Source: an uncultured Pseudanabaenaceae cyanobacterium | GTDB taxonomy: Bacteria; Cyanobacteriota; Cyanobacteriia; PCC-9006; JAAUQQ01 | Assembly (NCBI GenBank): GCA_937949725.1 | Contig: CALECT010000103.1 | Coordinates: 1-53,097 of the forward strand | Length of the DNA: 53,097 nucleotides | Reading direction: 5' to 3' | In this document: in pieces, positions 9,213-19,149 of the stretch | Layout of the letters: the number at the start of each line of letters is the position of its first letter | Numbering within the stretch: the stretch's first letter is position 1 | Translations under genes and position numbers: made by a program | Notes under the pieces: model-generated | Databases searched by the model: none | The model's input: the letters and a program-made list of their open reading frames with translations, nothing else | Told to the model about the DNA's origin: nothing

Positions 9213-10238
9213 TTATTTCAATGGCACAAAGCCAGCCTTCGCCAGAGCCGCCTGCCCTTCATCCGTCAGCAATAGCCTGGCATAGGCTTCACCAGCCTGC
9301 TGCTCCGGTCCACCATTCTGCTGAACCACCACAAACAACGCCCGCGTCAGGGGATAGCTACCATCCTGAAACGCAGCGGCATTGAGCTTATTGCGCTGGG
9401 CCGGGCAGTTAGACGCAGGCACAAAGGGCTCTTGGTAAGGAGTAACCAACTTCTTTTGGCTATTGCCCATGGGCAGGGCCTTGACGCTGCATTGGGGCAC
9501 AATCTCCGGGGCAGAGGCAAAGTAGACACCGCCGGGGGCCTGCTGGAGCGATCGCAGTCCTTCCGTCGTACTGTTCACTAATTTCACATTGGGGCCGGGA
9601 GCCTGACCTTGCAACACCACTTCCGTTGTCCCGCCATCCATCCGTAGAAACGGCTGAATCGCCAAATCCGGCCCCTTCACCTGGCTCCAGTTCGTAATCT
9701 TGCCGGTGTAAATTTGCACGAGTTGCTTGGGCGTTAGACCCGGAACCGTCAGGGAAGGATTTACCGCCACCGCAATGCCGTCATAGGCCACGCCCACTTC
9801 TTCTAGCTGGAGGCCTAAACCTTTCGCTGCATTCTTTTCTTCCGGCTTGAGCGATCGCGAGGACTGGGCAAAGGCCAGCTCCCCCCGCAGCAACATGCGA
9901 ATGCCCGTACCGGAGGCCGCCGCCTCGCCCTGGGGATTGACGTAATTCAAACGAAATTCTGGACGAGCAGCTTGCAACTGAGAATCCACTGCCAAACGCA
10001 CCGGAGCCCAGGAGGTACTGCCACCATATTTAAACAAACCTGTGGGCACGTTCTGCACATCGCTGAAGCTATCGCTGCTCATCGCGGCAAAGGCCTGGGA
10101 GTTTCTCACAGGGCCGCTGCCCAACTTCAGCCCGCCTCCCCCCAAACGCCCCAACAGCAACCAAGCTCCTCCGCCTAACATTCCTAGCGTGACGACTAGA
10201 GCAAGAACCAGCGCAGTCGTGTCGTTTTTCTGGGCCAT
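9213..10238 (-). CDS. PstS-like phosphate-binding periplasmic protein, membrane-anchored
   Basis: A 341-residue solute-binding protein. It begins with a transmembrane anchor (LVLALVVTLGMLGGGAWLLLG) and then a type II periplasmic binding fold of the PstS/phosphate family: FKYGGSTSWAPVRLAVD, a GTGIRMLLRGELAFAQSSR stretch, AYDGIAVAVNPSL, LTPKQLVQIYTGKITNW, DGGTTEVV and SLQQAPGGVYFAS. The STSW..V and TGKITNW blocks are characteristic. No pstC/A/B genes lie beside it, so it may feed a distant transporter or act in phosphate sensing. The ATG at 10238 is well placed for the anchor. Confidence 0.85.
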   Translation of the reverse strand: MAQKNDTTALVLALVVTLGMLGGGAWLLLGRLGGGGLKLGSGPVRNSQAFAAMSSDSFSDVQNVPTGLFKYGGSTSWAPVRLAVDSQLQAARPEFRLNYVNPQGEAAASGTGIRMLLRGELAFAQSSRSLKPEEKNAAKGLGLQLEEVGVAYDGIAVAVNPSLTVPGLTPKQLVQIYTGKITNWSQVKGPDLAIQPFLRMDGGTTEVVLQGQAPGPNVKLVNSTTEGLRSLQQAPGGVYFASAPEIVPQCSVKALPMGNSQKKLVTPYQEPFVPASNCPAQRNKLNAAAFQDGSYPLTRALFVVVQQNGGPEQQAGEAYARLLLTDEGQAALAKAGFVPLK

Positions 10239-10451
10239 GGGGATTTAGGAGCACCTGTCACAAAATGTCGATGCTGGTATCTACAGCAATCCCAGCAGGA
10301 TTTACGTGAATTTACCAGCTTAAAATACTTTTCTTGTAGGATTTTAGAGCGATCGCTCCGTTGGAGAAAGCAGGCGATCGCCCATCCATAGATCAAGCGC
10401 CCCCTAGTTTCCTAGAGAGCGCTTGCTCCAAGACCCGAGTCAAACGATTAG

Positions 10452-13292
10452 CTAGCTATCCGCATCAGCAGTCACCGTTTCTGGCTCAGCTGCTTTCTTG
10501 GATGTTGTTTTTTTCGCTGTCGTTTTCTTAGCGGTCGTAGACTTCTTAGCCGCAGCAGTCTTGGCTGTGGTTTTCTTCGTCGTGGTCTTTTTCGCCGCAG
10601 CAGTCTTGGTCGTGGTTTTCTTAGCGGTCGTTTTCTTTGCTGTAGTTTTCTTAGCCGCTGTTTTCTTTTTAGCCGCAGCCTTCTTTTTCTTCGGCGGACC
10701 ACCGGCTTTTTCATCGATTAAGTAAATTGCCTTTTCCAAGGTAATGTCCTCAACCTTCTCATCCTCTGGCACAGAGACATTGGTCTTGTTGTGCTTGAGG
10801 TAAGCGCCGTAGGGACCGTCGTAGATATTGATGGGCTGATCATCCACGGGATGGTTACCCATCTCTCGCAAAGCCTTCTTCGCCGCCTTCTTACCGCGCC
10901 CTCGCTTGGGCTGAGCCAACAGCTCCATGGCTCGATCCATGGTCACGGTCAGAACGTCATCGCCTTCCTTTGGCTTGAGGGAGCGATAGTCGTCCTTGCC
11001 TTCTTCACCACCTTTCTTATGGACGATGTAGGGGCCAAAGCGACCTAGACTGGCCTGAATTTTGTTACCAGTCTCAGGGTGTTCGCCTAACAAACGAGGC
11101 AGGTTCAGCAGCCCGATCGCCAGCTCTAGGGTGACGTCATCCATGCCCACGCCCTTGGGCAGGGAAGACCGCTTGGGCTTTTTCTTGCTGTCCTCTTCCT
11201 GTTCACCCAGCTGGACATAGGGGCCGTAGCTACCCGTCCGTAAGGTGATTTCCTTGTCATGTTCGGGGTGAATGCCCAAGACTTTAGGGCCAGCCAGCTT
11301 ATCGCGCAGTAGCGTTTGCACCTGCTCATCGTTTAAATCAGCAGGGGTGACATCAAGGGGAATGGAAGCCTTGACTGTTGTGGGCTCGGTTTCTTCGCCC
11401 TCAGGCTCCTTCTCGGCCTCAAGGTAAGCGCCAAATTTACCAATGCGAACCTTGGCACTCAGATCATCCAAGTCGATGGTACGTGCTTCGGTGGAGTCAA
11501 TTTGGTCCTCACGATCCTTGACCTGTTGAGCCAAGCCTTCCACACCGCCGTAGAACTTTTCCAAGTAGGGCAACCATTCCTGGTCTCCCATGGAAATGTC
11601 GTCTAGGGTTTGCTCCATGCGAGCGGTGAAGCTGGTGTCCACAAGCTCGGGAAAATGGTTTTCCAATAGTCCCACCACTGCAAAAGCAGTGAAAGTGGGA
11701 GCCATGGCATTGCCGAGGCGAGTGGCGTACTTGCGATCGATGATCGTGCTAATGATGCTGGCATAGGTACTGGGGCGACCGATGCTCTCGCTTTCCAGCG
11801 CTTTAACCAAAGACGCTTCCGTAAAGCGAGCGGGGGGCTGGGTTTCGTGGCCCACTGCATCTAACTCATCACAATTCAGCTTGCTGCCCACTGCTAGAGG
11901 GGGAAGCAGCACTTCTTTGTCTTCCAAAGCTGCGTCGGGATCGTCAGAGCCTTCGACGTAGGCGCGGAAGAAGCCAGGGAAATCGATGCGCTTGCCGCTA
12001 GAACGGAACTCAGCATCTTCAACCTGCAAGCGAACGCTAATCAGGGTCTGGCGAGCATCGGCCATTTGGGTCGCGACAGTACGCTTCCAGATCAAGTCAT
12101 AGAGGGCCAGGTCTTGACCGTTGAGCCCCGTCTCTTGGGGTGTCCGGAAGCTGCTACCTGCGGGGCGGATGGCCTCGTGGGCCTCCTGAGCATTCTTACT
12201 CTTGGTTTTGAACTGGCGGGGCTGGGGGCTGAGATAGTCCGCGCCGTATTTTTGCTCAACGCAGTCTCGGGCAGCAGCAAGGGCCTGTTCGGACAAGTGC
12301 ACCGAGTCGGTACGCATGTAGGTGATGTAGCCACGCTCGTATAGGCCCTGGGCCACGCGCATGGTGTCCCTTGCCGATAGCCGCAGCTTACGGTTGGCTT
12401 CCTGTTGCAGTGTCGAAGTGGTGAAGGGGGCTGAAGGCTTGCGAGTACTGGGTTTCTCTTCCAGCTTCGCAACGGTCCAAGGCTTGCCCGCGAGACGATC
12501 TTGCAACGCGCGAGCTTCTTCTTCGCTTAGCAGGGTGACGTTGCGACCCGCTGTGATTTTGCCAGTGTTTTCGTCAAAGTCCGCACCTGTGGCGACTTTG
12601 GTCCCAGCCAGGGTCGTCAGCTTGGCCCCAAATGGGTTCTTCTCATGACCCGCCATGGCCATCATGGCTTTGAGATCCCAGTAGGAGCCCTTACGGAAGG
12701 CGCGACGTTCCCGCTCCCGGCGCACCAACAGGCGCACAGCCACCGACTGCACACGCCCGGCGGATAGGCCCCGCGCCACTTTTTTCCAGAGTAGGGGGGA
12801 TAGGGTGTAGCCCACCAAACGATCTAAAATCCGGCGGGTTTCTTGGGCGTGGACTAGCTCTTCATTGATATCGCGGCAATTATCGAGGGATTTTTGGATT
12901 GCCTCTTCGGTGATCTCGTGGAACACCATGCGTTTGGTGGGCACCTTGGGTTTCAGTAGTTGAAGCAGGTGCCAGCTAATGCTTTCTCCTTCGCGGTCTT
13001 CGTCAGTCGCGAGTAGGAGTTCGTCGGCATCTTTGAGCGCTGCCTTGAGTTCGCGGACAATCTTTTTCTTGTCCTTAGGGACGATGTAGAGCGGTTGAAA
13101 CGCGTCCTCTACATTCACGCCAAGGGACGCCCAAGTCTTATGGTTTGCCTTGATTTCGGCCGGAATATCGCTAGCCGATTGGGGCAAATCCCGCACATGC
13201 CCCATCGATGCCTCAACCCGATAGTCGGAGGACAAATAGTTGCGAATTGTGCGAGCTTTGGTGGGGGATTCAACAATGACCAGCTTGGGCAT
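10452..13292 (-). CDS. topA: DNA topoisomerase I (type IA)
   Basis: Relaxes negative supercoils by single-strand passage. Start is ATG 13292 (MPKLVIVESPTKARTI). The Toprim domain (residues 1-115) holds E8 and the DEDREGE metal motif at 97-103. The catalytic tyrosine is Y325 in GYITYMRTDS. Then come the gate domains and several C-terminal topoisomerase repeats (RIGKFGAYLE, RTGSYGPYVQLGE, SLGRFGPYIVHKKGG, YDGPYGAYLKHNK) instead of Zn fingers, as usual in cyanobacteria. The last ~90 residues are almost only Lys, Thr, Ala (AAKKTTAKK repeats), a histone H1-like tail. Total 946 residues. Frame extension to 13421 upstream is not family sequence. Confidence 0.97.
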   Translation of the reverse strand: MPKLVIVESPTKARTIRNYLSSDYRVEASMGHVRDLPQSASDIPAEIKANHKTWASLGVNVEDAFQPLYIVPKDKKKIVRELKAALKDADELLLATDEDREGESISWHLLQLLKPKVPTKRMVFHEITEEAIQKSLDNCRDINEELVHAQETRRILDRLVGYTLSPLLWKKVARGLSAGRVQSVAVRLLVRRERERRAFRKGSYWDLKAMMAMAGHEKNPFGAKLTTLAGTKVATGADFDENTGKITAGRNVTLLSEEEARALQDRLAGKPWTVAKLEEKPSTRKPSAPFTTSTLQQEANRKLRLSARDTMRVAQGLYERGYITYMRTDSVHLSEQALAAARDCVEQKYGADYLSPQPRQFKTKSKNAQEAHEAIRPAGSSFRTPQETGLNGQDLALYDLIWKRTVATQMADARQTLISVRLQVEDAEFRSSGKRIDFPGFFRAYVEGSDDPDAALEDKEVLLPPLAVGSKLNCDELDAVGHETQPPARFTEASLVKALESESIGRPSTYASIISTIIDRKYATRLGNAMAPTFTAFAVVGLLENHFPELVDTSFTARMEQTLDDISMGDQEWLPYLEKFYGGVEGLAQQVKDREDQIDSTEARTIDLDDLSAKVRIGKFGAYLEAEKEPEGEETEPTTVKASIPLDVTPADLNDEQVQTLLRDKLAGPKVLGIHPEHDKEITLRTGSYGPYVQLGEQEEDSKKKPKRSSLPKGVGMDDVTLELAIGLLNLPRLLGEHPETGNKIQASLGRFGPYIVHKKGGEEGKDDYRSLKPKEGDDVLTVTMDRAMELLAQPKRGRGKKAAKKALREMGNHPVDDQPINIYDGPYGAYLKHNKTNVSVPEDEKVEDITLEKAIYLIDEKAGGPPKKKKAAAKKKTAAKKTTAKKTTAKKTTTKTAAAKKTTTKKTTAKTAAAKKSTTAKKTTAKKTTSKKAAEPETVTADADS

Positions 13293-13868
13293 AGGTCCTA
13301 ATCTTATCTTCGTCAAAAATTTGCTGAGATGCTTGTCGGTCGCGAGATTGAAGCTTATTCGAACCAGTTGTGGAGCGAACCCATTGCCATCAAACAGCGT
13401 GAAAAGCGGCCTTAATTGCACCTTAGAGCAAGATTCCCAAGATCACTAAAGGGAAAACAGAAAAACTTAATCTCTTTAGTTTTGGTAAACCTGACTGCTT
13501 TTGGAAGATGCAATGGGGAGGAAAGGAGCGATCGCACAGCATCACAACCCTTCCAACTCAAGAACCACGAAGGCAAAGCCAACCTGACACCTGACCGAAT
13601 CTTCCGACCGGATTTTCTTCCAAGGTGACCTGATGTTTCCGGGAAAACAAGTGCGGCTATCACTATATATAACGAGTCCGTAGCGGATCCGAAATGGTTA
13701 CTCCCCCATAATCTCTAAGTAGGGATTTTGAGCAAGATTGAGATGAGACGGTAAAATTCAGGTTGGACCGCTTAGGATTTCTTCGCATCCAAGGGGAGTT
13801 ACGGGCCTAGTTTTTTACTCAGCCCTCGTCATTTCCCCGTTTTCCCACCTCAACTTCTAAACGTCTCC
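13293..13868. other. Divergent promoter region topA / ndhB
   Basis: No gene seen. It carries the topA and ndhB promoters and a long ndhB leader. An AT-rich CTATATATAACG patch (about 13662-13673) is a candidate -10 region, but no matching -35 is clear. Confidence 0.4.
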
Positions 13869-15461
13869 ATGGATGTTGCAAATTTAGCCTCACAGCTTAA
13901 TGTGGGGGTCATTTTGCCGGAAGGCATCGTGATCCTGACATTGCTTACCGTGTTGATCGTGGATATTATTCGCGGTCGCGCTGCCAATGCGATTACGCCT
14001 TACATCGCCATTGGTGGTCTCAGTGCTTCTTTAGCAGCACTGTGCCTCCAGTGGAATATTGCGAACCCGGTTTCATTTCTGGGTAGCTTCAACGGTGATC
14101 CCCTGAGTGTCGTCTTCAGAGCCATCGTGGTGTTGTCGGCGGCGTTCACGATTTTGATGTCGATACGCTACGTAGAGCGGTCCGGCACATCCCTGGGGGA
14201 GTTCATCACGATTCTGCTGACAGCGACCCTGGGTGGCATGTTCCTCTGCGGTGCTAGCGAGTTGGTAATGATCTTCGTTGCCTTGGAGACGTTGAGTATT
14301 TCGTCTTACTTGCTAACGGGCTACATGAAGCGGGACTCCCGCTCCAATGAGGCGGCACTGAAGTATCTGCTGATTGGTGCCTCTAGCTCGGCGCTGTTCT
14401 TGTACGGTGTTTCGCTGCTATATGGGCTGTCCGGTGGGGAAACACAGCTGGGTGCGATCGCGGCCAACTTAACCGCAGGCGGTCAATCCCTCGGCCTAAT
14501 CATGGCCTTGGTCTTCGTCATTGCAGGCGTTGCCTTCAAGATTTCTGCCGTTCCTTTCCACCAATGGACCCCCGACGTTTACGAAGGCTCTCCCACACCG
14601 GTTGTGGCCTTTCTCTCCGTGGGCTCCAAGACCGCTGGTTTTGCCCTCGCAGTTCGTCTCCTGGTGGTGGTTTTCCCACTACTGGCTGATGAATGGCACT
14701 TCGTTTTCACCGTCCTGGCCATGCTGAGCATGATCTTGGGCAACATGGTGGCCCTAGCCCAGACCAGCATGAAGCGTCTGCTGGCCTATTCCTCCATTGG
14801 CCAGGCGGGCTTTGTGATGATTGGTCTGATTGCCGGGACCGAAGTGGGTTACGCCAGCATGATCTTCTATCTGCTGGTTTACCTGTTCATGAACTTAGGC
14901 GGCTTTGCCTGCGTCATCCTGTTCTCTCTGCGCACCGGCACTGACCAAATCAGCGAGTACTCCGGTCTCTATCACAAAGATCCTTTGATTACCCTGTGCC
15001 TCAGCCTCTGTCTCCTGTCCCTCGGGGGAATTCCGCCCTTGGCTGGTTTCTTCGGCAAGATTTACCTGTTCTGGGCGGGCTGGCAGGCGGGTTTGTATCC
15101 CCTGGTCCTGGTCGGTCTGGTGACTAGCGTGATCTCCATCTACTACTACATTCGCGTGGTCAAGATGATGGTGGTGCGGGAGCCCCAGGAAATGTCCGAT
15201 GCGGTAAAGAACTACCCCAAGGTGAGCTGGGATGCACCTGGCCTCAAGCCCTTGCAGGTTGGTTTGGTCATCTCTGTGGTCGCGACAACCCTGGTGGGTG
15301 TGGCTTCCAATCCAGTCTTTACGCTGGCAATTGATTCCGTGGAAAACAGCCCGGCTTTGAGCGCGAGCTTGGCTAAGGCGAAAGAGAAATCTGCGATCGC
15401 AGTTCTTCCAAAAGATTCGCCCAGCCTAGAAGTAACGAAAGTCGCTTCTGCAAAGCTATAA
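13869..15461 (+). CDS. ndhB: NAD(P)H-quinone oxidoreductase subunit 2 (NDH-1 subunit B)
   Basis: Proton-pumping antiporter-like subunit of thylakoid/plasma-membrane NDH-1, used in respiration and cyclic electron flow. The 530-residue protein has about 14 hydrophobic helices and the NuoN/NdhB blocks: [41 protein letters not shown] (with the key Glu), a conserved [20 protein letters not shown] stretch, [18 protein letters not shown] and [19 protein letters not shown]. The sequence [19 protein letters not shown] lies near the C-terminal end. ATG 13869 is preceded by a leader and followed after the stop by a strong terminator. It is a single-gene unit, as is usual for ndhB. Confidence 0.97.
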   Translation: MDVANLASQLNVGVILPEGIVILTLLTVLIVDIIRGRAANAITPYIAIGGLSASLAALCLQWNIANPVSFLGSFNGDPLSVVFRAIVVLSAAFTILMSIRYVERSGTSLGEFITILLTATLGGMFLCGASELVMIFVALETLSISSYLLTGYMKRDSRSNEAALKYLLIGASSSALFLYGVSLLYGLSGGETQLGAIAANLTAGGQSLGLIMALVFVIAGVAFKISAVPFHQWTPDVYEGSPTPVVAFLSVGSKTAGFALAVRLLVVVFPLLADEWHFVFTVLAMLSMILGNMVALAQTSMKRLLAYSSIGQAGFVMIGLIAGTEVGYASMIFYLLVYLFMNLGGFACVILFSLRTGTDQISEYSGLYHKDPLITLCLSLCLLSLGGIPPLAGFFGKIYLFWAGWQAGLYPLVLVGLVTSVISIYYYIRVVKMMVVREPQEMSDAVKNYPKVSWDAPGLKPLQVGLVISVVATTLVGVASNPVFTLAIDSVENSPALSASLAKAKEKSAIAVLPKDSPSLEVTKVASAKL

Positions 15462-15480
15462 AACATCAAAGCAACGCATA

Positions 15481-15523
15481 AAAAAGAGGCGCAATCCCAG
15501 AATTGGGATTGCGCCTCTTTTTT
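15481..15523. terminator. Rho-independent terminator, bidirectional
   Basis: A 19-base perfect stem (arms 15481-15499 and 15504-15522) with a GAAT loop, and runs of A on one side and T on the other. It terminates ndhB (+) and, read on the minus strand, also suits the convergent GerMN gene ending at 15558. Confidence 0.95.
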
Positions 15524-15557
15524 ATTGAACTGCGAAAGCAAAGTCCACGATCAGAGT

Positions 15558-16316
15558 CTAGAAATCAAACTCTTCCTCAAACGTCGCCACATCCAGAGGC
15601 TGGTCAATGAGCAAGCCCTCGCCCCCCAGCTCCGTCAACGGCTCACCTTCAATGGAGATCCAAACCTGGGCTCCGGGCTCTACCGCCGCCGCAGTGTAGA
15701 TAACCTGGCCCAAGCGGGCCGCCATGGCAGCGCTACCGCCCCCTTGGTTGAACTCCTTCGAGAGGTCAACGTAGACATCTTGTCCCTTCACTTCAGCCCC
15801 GAGCAGCTCAGTGCCAGGGGGAATGGCAGTTGCATCACTTCCTGCAAGCAGCTCTCCCATGGCAGTGCGAAGCTGGGTTTCAGCACCGGAGTTGGGGGCC
15901 ACAGCCACACGCTGGGCATCGTACTGAACCTGATTGTCTTCTGTGCCAATCCAGTACACCGAAGGCCCCGAGCGTTCGGAGGCCGCGCCACTATCGGGAC
16001 GAGCCGCCACGGGAGGCGCTGCCTCGCCGTTTCCTGCGGCAACTTCAGCCTCGGTCGAGTTAGAAGATGCTGGGCTATCAGGTTCAACGGTAGCTGGGTC
16101 AGTCGCCTCCGATTCCACGGCATCGGGTTGACTGGCAGTGGGAGTTTCAACTTCAATTTCGATGGGCTGCTCAACGGGAGACTCCACCGATAACTGAGGA
16201 GGAGCATCGGGCGTCTGGCTGCCAAACCAGGCAACGCCGCTCCCCGCAGCCACCGCTGCCGCGATGACCCCAGCAAACGCCAGTTTTAGGCCCTGAGAAT
16301 TCTTGTTTTGGCTCAT
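15558..16316 (-). CDS. GerMN-domain protein, membrane-anchored
   Basis: Start ATG 16316 (MSQNKNSQGLKLAFAG). Residues ~8-30 form a signal anchor (LAFAGVIAAAVAAGSGVAWFG). A long, low-complexity Pro/Glu/Thr/Ser linker follows. The C-terminal ~120 residues are a GerMN domain: VYWIGTEDNQVQYDAQRVAV, a TAMGELLAGSD helix, IPPGTELLGAEVKGQDVYVDLS and YTAAAVEPGAQVWISIEGEPL. The domain is named from spore germination GerM. In non-sporing bacteria it occurs in envelope proteins of uncertain function. The frame extends to a TTG at 16328, but the ATG is better. Confidence 0.85.
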   Translation of the reverse strand: MSQNKNSQGLKLAFAGVIAAAVAAGSGVAWFGSQTPDAPPQLSVESPVEQPIEIEVETPTASQPDAVESEATDPATVEPDSPASSNSTEAEVAAGNGEAAPPVAARPDSGAASERSGPSVYWIGTEDNQVQYDAQRVAVAPNSGAETQLRTAMGELLAGSDATAIPPGTELLGAEVKGQDVYVDLSKEFNQGGGSAAMAARLGQVIYTAAAVEPGAQVWISIEGEPLTELGGEGLLIDQPLDVATFEEEFDF

Positions 16317-16590
16317 GGTGTTACCCAAAGTGCAGTGGAGTCTAGAGCGGATGGTTCGTCTCCGCTCCTGGGTAAATCACCAGGAGGAGATGACTTTCAT
16401 CCTCGACTCAATCCCAGTTTAATCGCAGGCCCCCGGGCTGTCTGGGGGGCAGCCGCCGCCCAAAAGGCAGGTAAACCGACTACCATTTTGGGAACATGGG
16501 TTTTGAAAACTAGGATTGTTGCTTCCCTAGACGAAACTCCTCAGCCTTTTGTTCGCAGAGGCCCACGGGGTCTCCCTTTCCCTCCCAGCC

Positions 16591-17319
16591 ATGGCTTCTT
16601 CAGTACCCACTCGCCAACCCAGTCCAGCAACTCCTCCCCTGTCTGGAACAACTACCGTCCGTTTAGAAAACGTCACGAAGTCCTATGGCAGCGGCGACAC
16701 GATTGTCCATGCTTTAGCAGGGGTGGACTTGACTGTCGAAGCGGGCAGTTACTCCGCCATTATGGGAGCCTCGGGCTCGGGCAAGTCCACGGCAATGAAT
16801 GTGATTGGTTGCTTGGATCGACCCACCAGCGGGCGCTATTACCTGGATGGTCAGGATGTGGCAACCCTGGATGACGATGCCCTGGCCCATATTCGCAACC
16901 GCAACTTGGGCTTTGTGTTTCAGCAGTTTCATCTGCTGCCGCAATTAACGGCGCTGGAGAATGTGATTCTGCCGATGCTTTATGCCGGGCTGGAAAAACA
17001 GGAGCGTCGCGATCGCGCCGTGGCAGCGCTAACTAAAGTGGGCCTAGCCGATCGCCTGAATAACAGACCCAACCAGCTCTCTGGGGGGCAACAACAGCGG
17101 GTGGCTATTGCGCGGGCGATCGTTAATCAGCCCGTGCTGCTTTTAGCCGACGAACCCACCGGGGCATTGGACTCCCAAACCACTAAAGAAGTCTTGAATA
17201 TTTTTGACGATCTGCACCGCAGCGGCATGACCATTGTGGTGGTGACCCATGAGGATGATGTGGGAGCCCGAGCAGAGCGTATTATCTGGTTCCGCGATGG
17301 CAAGGTGATTGATGGGTAA
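16591..17319 (+). CDS. ABC transporter ATP-binding protein, MacB/LolD type
   Basis: A 242-residue ATPase. After a ~25-residue Pro/Ser N-terminus comes [22 protein letters not shown], Walker [11 protein letters not shown]-loop [18 protein letters not shown], the signature [14 protein letters not shown], Walker [15 protein letters not shown] and the switch His in VVVTHEDD. The [13 protein letters not shown] stretch is typical of the MacB/LolD/DevA group, which power tripartite or lipoprotein export. No permease or membrane-fusion gene is adjacent, so the partner is elsewhere. ATG 16591 matches the family start; an in-frame TTG at 16549 is less likely. Confidence 0.93.
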   Translation: MASSVPTRQPSPATPPLSGTTTVRLENVTKSYGSGDTIVHALAGVDLTVEAGSYSAIMGASGSGKSTAMNVIGCLDRPTSGRYYLDGQDVATLDDDALAHIRNRNLGFVFQQFHLLPQLTALENVILPMLYAGLEKQERRDRAVAALTKVGLADRLNNRPNQLSGGQQQRVAIARAIVNQPVLLLADEPTGALDSQTTKEVLNIFDDLHRSGMTIVVVTHEDDVGARAERIIWFRDGKVIDG

Positions 17320-17437
17320 CTGTTGGAGTCAGCCATTTTAGGTTCGGCTTCATTCAGAACGCTGACCAAGACTGTCGTTGGTTCATGAAATTCCCTGGGC
17401 AAGATTAGAACAATCGCCTTCCAGGTAATCCTTCTCC

Positions 17438-18358
17438 ATGACTACGTCTTCAGCCCGGTTCGACGCATCCTGGCGCATTGCCTTTGCCCCAGAGAACCGG
17501 CCGACCCTGAACAAGGCCGTGGAAAAAGCGATCGCTGACTTCGAAAAGGATTTTCAAACGCCAGCAGGCCCGTACAACCAGCCCCCCACCGAAGCAGAAT
17601 TCCAAGCTGGTATGGCCCTGGCCACCCAAGTTCAAGCCGCACTCCAGAATCCAAAGACGGATCCCAATGGGATTGCCGAGCTTTATCGTCAATGCTTGGC
17701 ACATCGTAGGGACTACAGTCTCCTAGGAGCCAGCCTCTTCAGAACGATGAGATCTTGGCACTGGCTGACGAATCAGGAGCCTCAATTCTCCAGCCCGCTA
17801 TGCAACAATCCGATTTGCATCTCACCTTGGCTCAGTCACCTCGGCAGTGGGCCAGCGCCAGTTGCCCAAACCTTGGCCCAGCCCTGTGAAGGTGAGGGTA
17901 CGTTCCAGCGTGCAGTGCCCGGCAGTATGCACTATGCCCGAGTGGGGCTCAAGCTGGAACCGTTACCCACCATTCAATCCGGCCAAATCCTGTTTCACTG
18001 GCAAGTCCAGCCGGATAACTTTCCGCCCAACAGCAGTCGCGATTCCATTCCGCTGGAGTTTATGCCTCAGATTTTGAGCTCTATTAATGGAATGCTGATG
18101 CAGCAGGTGGAAGATGGAACACCTCTGACAGGAATTAAAATCACGGTTCAAGCAGGCAGCTATCACCCGATTGATTCCCAGGAGTATTCCTACGACATAG
18201 CCACCCTGATCGCATTAAAGAATGCCCTGGAGACAGCTCAACGACAAGCCATTGTTCCAATCTCCCAAGGATGGTGGGCAAAATGCCTCACAGGCCTGGG
18301 ACGATTGATATCCTGGCTCAAATCTTTGCTAGGCCTTAATTCTGACTCCAATGATTAG
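17438..18358 (+). CDS. Protein with a stand-alone elongation factor G domain IV-like fold
   Basis: A 306-residue protein with no GTPase. Residues ~166-268 resemble EF-G domain IV. HYARVGLKLEPLP parallels the first strand (VVIEFEPLE). EFMPQILSSINGMLMQ parallels the helix after IPKEYIPAVEKGI. Finally TPLTGIKITVQAGSYHPID followed by SQEYSYDIATLIALKNAL parallels the EF-G block V.VTL.DGSYHDVDSSE.AFKIA. In EF-G this domain enters the ribosomal A site. The N-terminal 160 residues are helical and unrecognised. The C-terminus has a hydrophobic helix (LGRLISWLKSLLGL). It is preceded by the ABC ATPase on the same strand, with a 118-base gap. The function is unknown. Confidence 0.7.
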   Translation: MTTSSARFDASWRIAFAPENRPTLNKAVEKAIADFEKDFQTPAGPYNQPPTEAEFQAGMALATQVQAALQNPKTDPNGIAELYRQCLAHRRDYSLLGASLFRTMRSWHWLTNQEPQFSSPLCNNPICISPWLSHLGSGPAPVAQTLAQPCEGEGTFQRAVPGSMHYARVGLKLEPLPTIQSGQILFHWQVQPDNFPPNSSRDSIPLEFMPQILSSINGMLMQQVEDGTPLTGIKITVQAGSYHPIDSQEYSYDIATLIALKNALETAQRQAIVPISQGWWAKCLTGLGRLISWLKSLLGLNSDSND

Positions 18359-18477
18359 CCCATGGTGAGCGAGGTCCACTAGCCCACAACAGAAGAGCGA
18401 TATGTTTGGCTTTCCAACCAAACGCAACGGGATTTTGCTAAGGATTTACAGTGGAGAGGCATCCCCATAGCGACCTT

Positions 18478-19149
18478 ATGGATTCTGACCGCCTCGCCCA
18501 GCTAGAAGCCGACCTACGCAATGCCCCGGTCAACAAATGCAAGGAAGCCTTGGATGAACTTGCCGAATGTTCTGCTGAAGAAGCCATTCCACTGCTGACC
18601 CGAGTGGCCGCAGACAGTGACTTTTTAAGGCGGCGGTTTGCGGTAATGGGGCTGGGCAATCATCGGACGGATGAATCGTTTGAAGTGTTAAAAGGGCTAC
18701 TGGAGGTGGAGAAAGATGGAAATGTGCTGGGCGAAATTGCCAACTCCCTCCTGGACTTTGGCGATCGCGCCCTTCCCCTGCTCCAAACCCTCTTTGAAAA
18801 GAACGACAATTGGATTACCCGCCAAAGCATCATTGGCATGTTGATGGAGGGAGACAACGATGAAACCTTACTGGCGGTGTCTCAACTGGGCCTGAAAGAT
18901 GGTCAGCAGTCCGTGGTGGAAGCCACCATTTTGGCCCTAGGCAAAGTCCTTAAAGGGAATTACTTTGACCAATCCTTGGCACTACTAGCGCCCCTAGCCC
19001 AATCGGAGAACTGGCGACTGCGCTGGCGAACGGCAACTGCATTGAGCATTAGCGATCGCCCCGAAGCCAGGGCTTTGCTCCTACCCTTGCAAAAAGACAG
19101 CCATCATCGCGTTGTGGCTGCGGCCTTGGAAGGAAGCTTGCCATCATGA
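18478..19149 (+). CDS. HEAT-repeat protein
   Basis: About 223 residues made of paired helices typical of HEAT/PBS-lyase-like repeats: EALDELAECSAEEAIPLLTRVA, DFLRRRFAVMGLGNHRTDE, VLGEIANSLLDFGDRALPLL, QQSVVEATILALGKVLKGN and WRLRWRTATALSISDRPEARAL. It is cytosolic and probably a binding scaffold. The catalytic features of phycobilin lyases (CpcE/F) are not evident. Start is ATG 18478; a GTG at 18451 would add nine residues. The stop TGA overlaps the next gene's ATG (ATGA), so the two are translationally coupled. Confidence 0.85.
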   Translation: MDSDRLAQLEADLRNAPVNKCKEALDELAECSAEEAIPLLTRVAADSDFLRRRFAVMGLGNHRTDESFEVLKGLLEVEKDGNVLGEIANSLLDFGDRALPLLQTLFEKNDNWITRQSIIGMLMEGDNDETLLAVSQLGLKDGQQSVVEATILALGKVLKGNYFDQSLALLAPLAQSENWRLRWRTATALSISDRPEARALLLPLQKDSHHRVVAAALEGSLPS

